Assembly: GCA_907163345.1 (NCBI GenBank)
Contig: CAJQUN010000226.1
Span: forward strand, 124,001-188,000
From: Haberlea rhodopensis
Lineage: Eukaryota; Streptophyta; Magnoliopsida; Lamiales; Gesneriaceae
Direction of reading: 5' to 3'
Length of the DNA: 64,000 nt
A program made the position numbers and the translations under genes. This document shows, piece after piece, positions 1 to 9,626 of this stretch (the stretch's first letter is position 1; each line of letters opens with the position of its first letter). The notes under the pieces are model-generated. The model saw nothing but the letters and a program-made list of their open reading frames with translations, did not search any database and had not been told where the DNA came from.

Positions 1-1259
1 AGCCCCCAAACACGACTGTCAATTCTGAGTCATTCCCATCCATAGGAGGATGATAATCGACGATCAACAACACGGCGTGATTCCCAAAATCAACACCACA
101 CGTACCAACTTACCGAATTCTTCAAAGATTCCCAAATAGGTATAATACTACCTCCTTCCCCACAGGGAAATGCTATCGAACTCGAGATCCACTAGTCTCG
201 AACCACCGTTCGGAAAAACTGGATACAATAACACCCATTGCGTCCCAAGTACACGGATTTCCCAAATCGAGACAACGACGACTTGATGACTCTCTTGTTG
301 GCACTCCAACATTATGAGCTGTCCCAGACAAGTCCCTCAAACAATATACGTATAAACGTTCTCATGGGGTGTCACATGCCTCAAACATCATGCTACAAAG
401 GGACAATCAAAAGCCTGCCAAAAGTCTTCATCGTATCATCATACGATTCACCAAACTTGGTCCCAACGTGTAGTATCATGGCCCCAACAAGCACACTATA
501 TCATCACTACGATATCTGGCTAGCAAAGTGCTGTCTCCATAGGTTCATATCAAGTCCACCAACAAACCATATGTTCCATCTCGGTATGCCATACCGTACA
601 AACCGTTAGCGTAATGGGTCATCGCCCAACATATCTCTAAAATACCAAGCACAATGGACAACCCGGTGTCCTTGCTCACTTATGATGCAATCATAATCCA
701 ATAAGATTTATCCCACACCCTCAGGGTGGGTGCAACCATGTCTACCCTATATCACAACACAAGCGAGTAGTTTCCTCAATGACTACTCTTACCACCAATC
801 ACTTGGCCCTGGCCAAACCAACGAGCATACCCAAGGGTATCATCGCTCGACAATTATTTAACTCTATAACATGATGTACATTTACCGGTACAATACATCC
901 AATACTCCACCGAGCAAACCTGCTTGGCAAAAAGGTCTCGTCAACTAGTGACCCAGACTCTATCATGTGCTCACCATCGGCACTCAAACAATACAACTAA
1001 ATACATAACATAAATGTATTAGCCATCAAAACGACGCTACACGTCTACATAGAACATCCACTATGTTATTGTCATCCCGTGACGGTACCTGTCAACATAT
1101 GACTTTGAAACAATATTGTCGACTCGTAACGGTATATGTCGATACACGACGTCTATAATCTAATCGTCAAACACATGACAATATAAGTAAATCAACACAT
1201 GATATCCACAATAGTTCTAAATAAACAGTAATATGACATACCTCATTGCTAACAATATA
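1..1259. other. Unassigned non-coding DNA at left edge
   Basis: I recognise no gene here. The longest open frames (up to 123 codons) have no family signature and low-quality composition. The stretch continues directly from the hairpin array at 1260-2010, so it is probably the distal part of the same minus-strand LTR or retroelement, but I cannot align it to the other LTR copies in the window. A short run at 1070-1160 alternates phrases such as gtcatcccgtgacggtacctg and gtcgactcgtaacggtat, suggesting further degenerate repeats. Confidence 0.4.
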
Positions 1260-2010
1260 GCGGCATACCTGTCTCCGTCATCCAACAGTGGTACGCAATC
1301 AGCACCCATCGCTCGTAGGTGGCGTAATCCAGCGTCATGTGCATAGCGGCATAACCCGTCGCTATAGAATCAGGGGCATAATCCCTCGTCATAGAGTCAG
1401 CGGCATAAAACTTCGCTATAGACATCTGGCGGCATGAACCATTGCCCTAGATGTAGCGGAATGTACCATCGCTATGAATACCCGGCGGCATAAGTCATCG
1501 CCAATAGAATAGCGGAATGAGACATCGCTATGAATACCCGGCGGCATAAACCATCGCCAATAGAATAGCGGAATAAGACATCGCTATCAATATATCCGGC
1601 GGCAAGAACCATCGCCAATCAATATAGCGGAATGAACCATCGCTATCAATACATCTGGCGGAATGAACCATCGCCAATCAATATAGCGGAATGAACCATC
1701 GCTATCAATGCATCTGGCGGAATGAACCATCGCCAATCAATATAGCGGAATGAACCATCGCTATCAATATATCCGGCGGAATGAACCATCGCCAATCAAT
1801 ATAGCGGCATGAACCATCGCTATCAATATAGATAATGTGGTTGTTCCGGTCCTGTTATAGCAGCGGAATTTTAGGACCCCTCGCTTCGACATATAGCGGC
1901 ATCATATGATATCCCTCGCTTTGACAATGACAGCGGCATGTTACCTCGCTTAGTCATGACAGCGGCAAGTACCTCCCTCGCTCGGAGATAAAGGCTACCG
2001 GAACATTCAT
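1260..2010 (-). repeat. Tandem hairpin minisatellite, 59-bp period
   Basis: The core (about 1500-1830) repeats every 59 bp, and each unit holds two similar half-units. One half is TAGCG + GAATGAACCAT + CGCTA, the other TGGCG + GAATGAACCAT + CGCCA, so both form 5-bp stems around the same 11-nt loop and the second stem pair switches between A-T and G-C. Flanking copies (1390-1500 and 1880-1990) are more divergent but keep GCGG...CGC. Related AGCG/CGCT hairpins occur at the equivalent place in F1-type LTRs at 33350, 49205, 55980 and 57480, so this is probably part of a minus-strand LTR. Confidence 0.85.
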
Positions 2011-2172
2011 CAATTCTACCACAATAATCAAGCACAACAGTTGATTCCATTATCACAATATATATCACTATCATTTCACATATACCATCACATGTAAGGG
2101 TTCACTACCCACGATATACATAATCAAAGGTGTAACACGTTTTACCGTCCGAAGCCCGTACGTCTCACCTTT

Positions 2173-2193
2173 CCTGATTTTCCTACAAAATCA
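2173..2193. repeat. Perfect 8-bp inverted repeat (stem-loop)
   Basis: CTGATTTT and AAAATCAG flank a 5-nt loop (CCTAC). It lies where the minus-strand leader (2431 leftwards) appears to join LTR-like sequence resembling the ggtacgta...gacgtacgggc...cggacggtaaaacg module of F1 LTRs (2130-2170). It may mark a deletion junction. Confidence 0.5.
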
Positions 2194-2415
2194 GATCCCT
2201 TAGCACATAATACATGAAGGGCCAGACATCACCATTAATGCCATCCCATCTCATGCTACACGATTCCTGCAATCACAATGATTAGCAGCACCACTTTTCA
2301 TATCATAAAAGCACATAAACAACTAGTTGTGTCATACAACATTAATGCCATCATGCATAAATATGTGCTATCAATAACTTCCTAGGCCCTTAACAGCCCC
2401 AAAGAGCTAATCACT

Positions 2416-2427
2416 GCTCTGATACCA
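2416..2427 (-). other. Primer-binding site (initiator Met tRNA)
   Basis: On the minus strand this reads TGGTATCAGAGC, the standard plant tRNA-iMet PBS. It starts 4 nt after the LTR end at 2432. It fixes the element orientation as minus, with its internal region running left from 2431. The leader continues to about 2185, after which no gag is recognisable, so the element is internally deleted or rearranged. Confidence 0.85.
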
Positions 2428-2431
2428 CTAA

Positions 2432-5019
2432 TGTAAGGACCCCAAGCCCTTAACCCTTGATTAGTGTACTAACCACTATGTGTGGCACATGCTTTCAATA
2501 AAAATCAATCGGGAAACTCAATTGATATTTTACCATTGAATGGCAACTACAAAATTTCTTTAATACTCAATGTTATAAGATCATCATCCTAACAACATAT
2601 AGACTCATCGAGTTCGCCCATTACCATCCCCTTTTTGCCACTTTTTACATTGTGGACTTTTATAAAAATTTGGGCAGAGTCTCCCCATAAATTGAGCTAT
2701 CCCAAAACAAAAGCACATCACATAATATAATTCCCGGCCAGGGAATACACAATACTCAACAGAATACAGAACACAAAGTAAATTCCCAGCCAGGGAAGAC
2801 ACCACACATAAGACGACAACAGTGGGTTTCAACACCCACATAATACACTAACGACTCTCATATCATTAGCAATTCTACCCTTAATTGCATGCAACATATA
2901 ATGAAAGAGAGAAAGGCTCATGCCTTTATATACAACCCATATACAAGAATATCCGTGCTCACATGCGAGCATCATAAATGTGTATATAAACCTCGGGTGT
3001 ATATAAGTACTCTATACGATATCGTGCTCCATCAAGCCCTGGTACCACGATCCTATAAGTACATCCAATCAACAGCTCGAGCTCAGCTCCACAGCCATCG
3101 ATGCACCTGTTCACCTGCCCCAACAGAGATAGCCCCCAACGGGGTGAGCATACCAATACACAAAATCTCATAATCACAATAATGAAATTCATAATTTACA
3201 ACACAAGTAAATATTAATGAATTTTAAATGATACTCCCTGGATGGCAACATCCTCATCCGGGATTCCGTGTACTGTCCCTGTTCTCATAATCATCAAACT
3301 CATCAAATCTCAAAAATCAGTAAATCAACACATTGATTTAACTCATGGCATGCCTGATTCTCAAGTATCAATAATTAATGATTCCAAATTCATTATACAT
3401 ACAAATATAGATATCTCGATATCTAACACTGATTTTCAACTTTGCTACCAATCACAGATAGCTCAAATGCCTAGCATTTATTCTACCAATTCTCCATTTC
3501 ACTTAGACATCTCACATGTCTTATAATGAATGCATGATTCCACGATCATTCTCAGGCATCTCAAATGCCCTACAATAGTCATATAGACCCAGTACCCCAT
3601 ATCTATTATAAGGTCATACTACTCTAGTATTACGCACACTTGTGGCAGCGATATCAAGACTAGGTCGTTCCATAGTCATATCGACACATATATATATAAC
3701 CATACCCACAACCATCTAATGCAATTAAAACACATTATGCATTTCACAAATGCTTTCATATAAAGTAATGCTCGTACGTCACACGTACCTTAATCTCCGA
3801 AGTCCGAGCCAAACCTTGCTCGAGTTCCATGCTCCGAGGAACGATGTGCTAACACGATAAATAATTCACAATTATTTATGAACATGCAACCCATGCTCAA
3901 GCACACCCATAACCCTCAAAAATATTGTCAACACACGACAATTAACCATTTCAAGGACCCGGGGTAGAGTACATGCAGGGAGGGAAAATCGAATGAGACA
4001 TCAACGAAAATTGCTCAAGAGCTCCCCATAAAATTTTCGAACCCTCACTCCACAATTCGAACCCAATTAAACACCATAATTCATCTAAAATATGAATTAA
4101 TCAATCAACAACATGAATAATCGCCCCACATGCCAAAACCCCCAAAATTCGAATTCAAAGCCCTAAATTCGAACCCAATTCCTTAAATTCGAACACAATA
4201 AGCATCATAATACATCTAAAACATGAATTAATCGATCAATAGCAAGAATCATCACCCCTTGCCAAAAACCCCCAAAAATTCGAACCCTAACTCATTCAAA
4301 CAGCATGAAAATCGAATCAATTGGCAACCAATTTCTTTGAACCACAAAGCAAGAAATTTTCGACCTAAACTAAGCACCAAAACGCCCCAATAACACCTGA
4401 AAGAAAGCCCCAAAATCGTACCAAAAATCGAGCCCCTATCGGACAGAATTCCAGTTTTCGAACCCTACACTTTTCTGGCAAATCCGAACTCAAATCGCGA
4501 CCAAACTTCGAATTGTTGGTATCGGGATGAGCGCCTGGAAGAGACGAAGCCGGCGGCGGGCGCACGCCTGGAAGCGGCGTGGGTCAACTGGATCGGAAAT
4601 GGCGTACGCGGGGGAGAGAGAGAGAGTGACGGGAAAAGTGGGGAAAAAATGGTTCCGATAATTAAAATCTCGGGTTCAACTGGTATTTATAGCAAAAATA
4701 CCCCGAAATACTAATAGCCCCACAAATACATCATGATTCATTAAAAATCATCTGTTTTCAAAAATTCTCTCTCTAACTCAAAAACCCCCTACCGGTGCCC
4801 ACACAAAGCACCCGAGATTCTTAGTCACACTAAAACCCAACTCATAGGTTTTCACCGAAATGAGAATACGATCTCAACCTCGGGTCCAACGATCCCAACT
4901 ACTCAAATAGACGAGCCCGGAAGGCCCAACACTTCGATTAAACTCCAAATCGCCACGTAAAACAACTTTAGGGGTTATTAACACTCCGGGATTAACATCC
5001 CTAATCTCTGGTCATTACA
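2432..5019 (-). mobile_element. LTR of gypsy-type element, family F2 (minus strand)
   Basis: In element orientation the LTR begins TGTAATGACCAGAG at 5019 and ends GGTCCTTACA at 2432, directly followed by a PBS. At about 2.59 kb it is long. It shares blocks with the split LTR 23610-24150 plus 39707-42023, for example cttttataaaaatttgggca and ctccccataa at 2655-2690 versus 39818-39850. It contains a 131-bp direct duplication (about 4013-4270) and a TATA-like element. The paired second LTR is not visible. Confidence 0.8.
4682..4693 (-). promoter_or_regulatory. TATA-like box of F2 LTR
   Basis: On the minus strand this reads GCTATAAATACC, a good TATA context, about 330 bp into the LTR counted from its start at 5019. 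A CT/GA-rich run (agagagagagtgac, 4614-4630) lies just downstream in the direction of transcription. I infer the U3/R boundary is here; nothing else in the sequence proves it. Confidence 0.5.
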
Positions 5020-6116
5020 TAAATTTTACCAATCTCGAAATATGTCATAATTTGCATAGTCAAATAAATGCAATGTATCATATATGACAAAAAATATGAA
5101 TCCAATAAAACCATGCAAGTCATATAATATCATTCTCGGCCCAAAAAACAATATTATTATCGGCCCAAAACATAAACAACGAGCCCAATCAATAATGAGC
5201 CCATTAGGCAAATTTTCTTATCATTCCAAGTCTTTAAAGCCCAATAACCTTTTTTTTAATTTAAATAATAAAAAAAAAGTCTGACTTAAAAACTTAGAAG
5301 AACGCCTCCATCGATTTTTTTAAAAAAGGAATCATATCTCATATCTCTTAAAACTAGGGTTCCCAAAATCAGTTATCATCAGCCTCACAACGCACAAGAC
5401 TGCTGCCATCAGCGTATCTCCTAGATGATGTCATCTTTGTCTCCGCATGCCACCACCATGGTAGCGGCAATGCGAACATTGTCGCACGCTTAATCATGGT
5501 AGCAAACCGACGTTTTTCTGATTTTTGTTTGTAATCTTAGTTGTGAACTCGTTGAACCATCGCGACGGACCTGAGAGCAATCTCAGTCGTGAATGCACTG
5601 AACCATCGCGACGACCATCGTCCTGGTCTTGCGTCGTTCTCAGGCGAAGTCCGATAAGGTTCGATAGCTACAACTCGTTCCCCCCTTTGTTGTTTGTTAC
5701 GTAAAATTTTTTTTATTGTTTTTGAAAACACAGGGAATCTGAAGAGCGTGCAAGCCGTTTGTGGTTGCGGTGGGGTGCATGCGAGCCGTTCGTGGTTGCA
5801 GCCATTCAGGTGCAACATCGGCGGTGGCTATACAGTTCTTTGGTAAAAAAACGAAACACCCTCAGCGCTTAATATTTTTTTTTTGTTACATAAAAAATTG
5901 TGTTTCTGTCTCATCTGGCCTTTTGCCCTAAGGTATCACTGCCGCCAGTGATAAGACGGTGCTTCACATCTGTTAGGTAAAGCTTCTGCTGTCCAACTAG
6001 GGCTAGAATTTAATATGATAAGATTTCAAAAAAAATTGGGCAGATATTGGTGCGTCCAATTTTTTTTGACAGTATGAAATCAAGAACGAAAATTACGGCG
6101 AGATCAAGCTTTTGTG
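5020..6116. other. AT-rich non-coding DNA and copia leader
   Basis: No recognisable gene. 5020-5330 is AT-rich with repeated cggccca/gagccca phrases. 5540-5620 holds a short imperfect duplication around gaaccatcgcgacg. From about 6116 leftwards the sequence is the minus-strand leader following the PBS at 6117-6128. The 93-codon minus-strand frame at 5537-5818 has no family signature and I do not call it. Confidence 0.4.
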
Positions 6117-6128
6117 GCTCTGATACCA
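6117..6128 (-). other. Primer-binding site next to 431-bp LTR
   Basis: The minus strand reads TGGTATCAGAGC one base beyond the LTR end at 6130. This is the tRNA-iMet PBS of a short-LTR, probably copia, element oriented to the left. Confidence 0.85.
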
Positions 6129-6129
6129 C

Positions 6130-6560
6130 TGTTGGAATATAATATAAAGTAAATAGTCGGTATACGATATACCTGACTGCAACGGAAGATAATCCCAGAT
6201 GCCTTTCAGCTTGTCTACCAGCATCGATCATTGAAGAACCGCTCGATGGCTTTGTAGATTACTACTAGAGTAATCTACTCTAATTACACACTTTAAACCC
6301 TTGGAGTCGTTGGTGATTCTCCAAGAAGGACGTGTCGCGATATATGAATTAGAGTAAACCTTTTGTGTATTTCAATAGGGGATGGTAGACTCTTATTTAT
6401 ATGGCTCAATCCCTAACCCTAGGTTATACCTGCCTTTTCAGGTTGACGGCCAGGGTTTGGCACAGTGGCTAATATGTATGTCTATTGGGCCATGGGCCAT
6501 AAGCCCAACCCAATGGATGTATTGGGCTTGGGCCATAAGCCCAACCCATATACATCTACA
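6130..6560 (-). mobile_element. 431-bp copia-type LTR (minus strand)
   Basis: In element orientation it starts TGTAGATGTATATGGG and ends ATATTCCAACA. It is bounded by a PBS on one side (6117-6128) and a purine-rich GAGTGGGAGA tract on the other (6561-6570). Having both a PBS and a polypurine tract means internal sequence lies on both sides, as for the middle LTR of a tandem or self-integrated element. A TATA-like CATATAAATAAG lies at about 6393-6404 on the minus strand. It is an inverted copy, roughly 90% identical by eye, of 6864-7294. Confidence 0.8.
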
Positions 6561-6863
6561 TCTCCCACTCATACATATTTGAATCTATATCCAAATCATT
6601 TCTCAATCGTCTCTCATTTCACGTCGCCCTCTCTCATACAGGGAATAAAACGTGCGTCCAAGCGAGAAGGAATGGTGAGGAGAATTATATTAAGTCATCA
6701 CCAAACCAACATTATTCTACAACTCAAAAACTCGCATATACCCCAAACTAGTGTGGTCGCATCAGACCAAGCATCTCTGATTCCTCATATTATGATAGAG
6801 CATGCTTGTCTCTTTCAATTATGTATCTATGCTCATGATGCCAAAAACAAATTTCGACTTATA
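6561..6863. other. Spacer between inverted LTRs, with polypurine tract
   Basis: A 303-bp spacer. Its left edge reads, on the minus strand, GTATGAGTGGGAGA immediately before the LTR start, which is a classic copia polypurine tract. The rest looks like a copia 3' untranslated end. No complete ORF of its own: the 163-codon plus-strand frame at 6465-6956 overlaps both LTRs and is not a gene. Confidence 0.55.
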
Positions 6864-7294
6864 TGTAGATGTATATGGGTTGGGCTTATGGCCCAAGGCC
6901 CAATACATATATTGGGTTGGGCTTTTGACCCATTGCCCAATGGACATACATATTAGGCACATTGCCAAACCCTGGCCGTCAACCCGAAAAGACAGTATGA
7001 CCTAGGGTTAGGTCATGAGCCTTATAAATAGGAGTCTGCCCTCCCCTATTGAAATACACAAAAAGTTTACTCTAATTCATATATCACGACACGTCCCTCT
7101 TGGAGAATCACCAACGACTCCAAGGGTTTAATGTGTGTAATTAGAGTAGATTACTCTAGTAGCAATCTACAAAGCCAACGAGAGGTTGTTCAACGATCGA
7201 GGCTGGTAGACGAGCTGAAAGACATCTGAGATTATCTTCCGTTGCAGTCAGTTATATAGTATACCGACTATTTACTGTATATTATATTCCAACA
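6864..7294 (+). mobile_element. 431-bp copia-type LTR (plus strand, inverted partner)
   Basis: Starts TGTAGATGTATATGGG and ends ATATTCCAACA, exactly the same length as the inverted copy at 6130-6560. A TATA-like CTTATAAATAGG sits at 7020-7031. No PBS follows at 7295 and no polypurine tract precedes 6864. The 5-bp flanks (TTATA and GTTTC) do not match, so it is not a simple solo LTR. Confidence 0.75.
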
Positions 7295-7577
7295 GTTTCA
7301 AATCCTCTTTGTGCAAGAATTAGATAATCATGTTGCGATTAATTATACATGATATTTCAACCTTTACTTCAACCGTATCTAAGACAAATTTGATGTATAT
7401 TTGCTTCTTCGTTGGTACTTAAAACTAACAAGATGCATATTTAAAGTACAAGGTAAACATATAATTCAACACTCAATACTCGTTCTTGATTGAATTTTAA
7501 CAATACAAGACCCTTGGAAACTTATGCATTAATCCCACATGACTCTTATTCATCATTTCGAAAACGCACGATTTCCA

Positions 7578-8015
7578 TTACCACGTTAATATTTTTTTCG
7601 AATAACTATAATCATAGAAACGTGTATCATGAGCAAGATAAAAGCCATCGATCCTCACTTTATACGTATAAACGGTATCGAGGGGAATCCAGCTCGAGTT
7701 ATACACGGGAAAGATCGCGTACTTGTTTAGCCACCAAAATTGACACATAATAACAGGAACCGGGGTGATAATGTCGGAACGATAGAAACTCATACTATCG
7801 GCTGCTCTGTAGAAATGAGTAACGTTTCCCCAATCATAGTCTCTCGATTTACAATGGTATAGCAGGGTAATATCCTTCGCAGGTATATCATAATATATGT
7901 AGATGTCAACCCTTACAGGGACACTACTTGCTTCAGTGTGTTGGATATGAAAGTTTGATGGAATTATGATGAGAATTAGAGAAATTAGGGTTTGACATAT
8001 GGTTGAGGAATCCAT
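7578..8015 (-). CDS. S-protein homologue (plant self-incompatibility S1 family), secreted
   Basis: A 145-residue single-exon ORF. Residues 1 to about 29 form a signal peptide (hydrophobic LISLILIII, then an HTEA-like cleavage region), so the product should be secreted. The mature part follows the S1-family pattern: an initial VRVDIYIYY strand, then ITLLYHCKSRDYDWG with Cys55, then MCQFWW with Cys91, then FPVYNSSW and a DGFYL segment. Family members are small secreted beta-sandwich proteins; poppy PrsS is the self-incompatibility ligand, and most paralogues have no known role. The C-terminal cysteines usual in the family are absent; a tyrosine or serine stands where they would be. The start is supported by the signal peptide and a TATA box about 46 bp upstream. 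No introns, stops or frameshifts. It is the only intact host-type gene in the window. The family assignment rests on motif recognition, not a search. Confidence 0.72.
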   Translation of the reverse strand: MDSSTICQTLISLILIIIPSNFHIQHTEASSVPVRVDIYIYYDIPAKDITLLYHCKSRDYDWGNVTHFYRAADSMSFYRSDIITPVPVIMCQFWWLNKYAIFPVYNSSWIPLDTVYTYKVRIDGFYLAHDTRFYDYSYSKKILTW

Positions 8016-8060
8016 GTTTTTGATGGGTTTTTTTATCGTTAAAGATGGGTAATGGATTGG

Positions 8061-8070
8061 TTTTATATGT
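8061..8070 (-). promoter_or_regulatory. TATA box of the S1-like gene
   Basis: The minus strand reads ACATATAAAA, 46-55 bp upstream of the ATG at 8015. It is followed by an A-rich leader (acgataaaaaaacccatcaaaaac). The position fits a short 5' UTR of about 15-25 nt. Confidence 0.5.
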
Positions 8071-8695
8071 GTGATTGGTGTAAATTTAATTATTGAAATC
8101 GAATACAGATTATCTGTACTTACTTTATTATTAAAGGACTGTTTGGTACATAGAATAAAACGAACAAAGACTGTATAATGTGAGAGGTAAGAAATTGAAA
8201 GATATGGATAATAGTATAGTTAGATAAATATATAGTGTGATAAAATTTTGATATTATGAATAATTTTTTTTATTTTTTTGCGATGACTAAAATACCTTTG
8301 TTATTATTTTCCTTTTATCTACTTTTTATCTTTCTGAAATTTAATTACAATTATAGGTAAAAAAATTACTATTTTGATAGATTTGTACAAATATATATTT
8401 TACATTTTAACATAAAACAAGTGTTTACTATTTTTTTCCTATTAGTATTTCATAAATTGTTTTTTTTTTGTAGCTGCCATAAATATTGAATTAATTATTT
8501 CCACAATTCAACCGTTATAAACTTATTTATCGCCATAATAGTGTGACTAAAATTATGAATTTCATACATAAATATCATAATTTTTAACATATTATGCTTC
8601 TACTCATTATTTAGGGATTTTACATAAAGTAATGGAAAATAAATTTATTTTAACAAAATAACGGGGTTTTAGTCGTGTTATTATAGTGACCCAAG

Positions 8696-8797
8696 GCGTC
8701 ATCGCAGGTGGCGCTTTCATTTGAAGCCGCCACTTGTGATGACGTCTTCATTTTTTTAATTAAAAAAAATTATTGAATGCGTCATTTGTGATGACGC
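8696..8797. repeat. Hairpin cluster built on GCGTCATC.../...GATGACGC
   Basis: Arms 8696-8713 (GCGTCATCGCAGGTGGCG) and 8728-8745 (CGCCACTTGTGATGACGT) pair over 18 nt with about three mismatches, enclosing a 14-nt loop. A third element at 8779-8797 (GCGTCA TTTG TGATGACGC) is itself palindromic. Just upstream, 8670-8689 ends in attatagtg. Repeats of this sort occur near the ends of plant DNA transposons such as CACTA elements, but I see no matching second end. Confidence 0.5.
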
Positions 8798-9042
8798 TTC
8801 CAGTAAAAATATTATCCGACATTTGCACTCTATAACAAATTCAGAAAACATTTATAAGAGTTCTGCTATAGTTTTATCGTTAAATTATTTATCGAATCTC
8901 CATCGACCTTAATTGGCCGTCATTCAAGTTTTTTTCAAGTAAAAATCCTGTTATATTATAAGTTTTATCATCTTCAAATTTATATTATATAAATATGTTA
9001 ATAACTTAATTTATTAATTACTTGTAATAATTTTTTTTAAGA

Positions 9043-9569
9043 TATGTCGATTCAACTTTTATTGTGTTGGAAGGTAATATATTACAAGACTCGGATACCG
9101 TTAGATATCATCGTGGTCCATCGATAGGTGCAACAATATCTAGTACAATTAATTTAATGCAGTTGTTGGACGAAATATATATATCATTGACATCAAACGC
9201 AACCAGTTCCTTCTGAAAATATATGCAAGACACGTGTACAGTGTTTTTTATGGGATACGACAGATAATTTTGCCCATAGATAATGATTATAATTTAGTGT
9301 AGCTATTGGATTCAGAATATGGTCATAGTTGCATGGAAAATTATATAGAAACAGATCCACAAAACTGTGATTATATTCCAAAAAATGTAGATTTTTTGCC
9401 TATAGTTGCAGAAGTAGTGACTATCTCTGGTAGAGAACCAAATGACGATCACATAAATACTGATATTATTGCTCCTGAGTCAATAGCAGACAGTTCTGCG
9501 GAATTTGGAGATGATATTCTGTCTGAACCAAAGGGGATTCCGTCTGAGGGTGAGGCTGATGACGATTAG
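9043..9569 (+). pseudogene. Decayed ORF, possibly N-terminal region of a MULE transposase
   Basis: Coding-like sequence runs from about 9049 (DSTFIVLEGN...) through a frame change near 9210 and a stop at 9301, and ends as an open frame to 9569 with an acidic tail (GDDILSEPKG...GEADDD). The order of a short beta-rich region, a LKIYARHVY-like strand, a LPIDNDYNL-like segment and then an acidic linker resembles the N-terminal region that precedes the MuDR domain in plant Mutator-like transposases. No DDE domain or zinc knuckle follows; a different repeat begins at about 9627. Assignment tentative. Confidence 0.3.
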
Positions 9570-9626
9570 GTTGATATTTGTGTCATGTCTGAAACAATTG
9601 CAAATCAAGAGGAGGAGATACCAATC

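Larger units (their letters stand above)
8016..9042. other. AT-rich intergenic DNA with small inverted repeats
   Basis: Very AT-rich; 8200-8660 has many homopolymer T and A runs. Apart from the gene's upstream sequence (first ~100 bp), the only structure is the inverted-repeat cluster at 8696-8797. No gene recognised. Confidence 0.6.

Noticed and set aside
238..609. Open frame of 123 codons at the left edge
   Set aside because: No domain, no signal, composition like surrounding non-coding DNA, and it lies in probable retroelement sequence.
5537..5818. 93-codon minus-strand frame
   Set aside because: Contains a short internal duplication (gaaccatcgcgacg), no family signature, and sits in a retroelement leader region.
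6465..6956. 163-codon plus-strand frame
   Set aside because: Spans both inverted LTRs and their spacer; its repeated GHKPNP and GLMAQGP-like ends are simply the two arms read through.
6859..7299. Solo LTR with target duplication at 6864-7294
   Set aside because: The 5-bp flanks are TTATA and GTTTC; they do not match.
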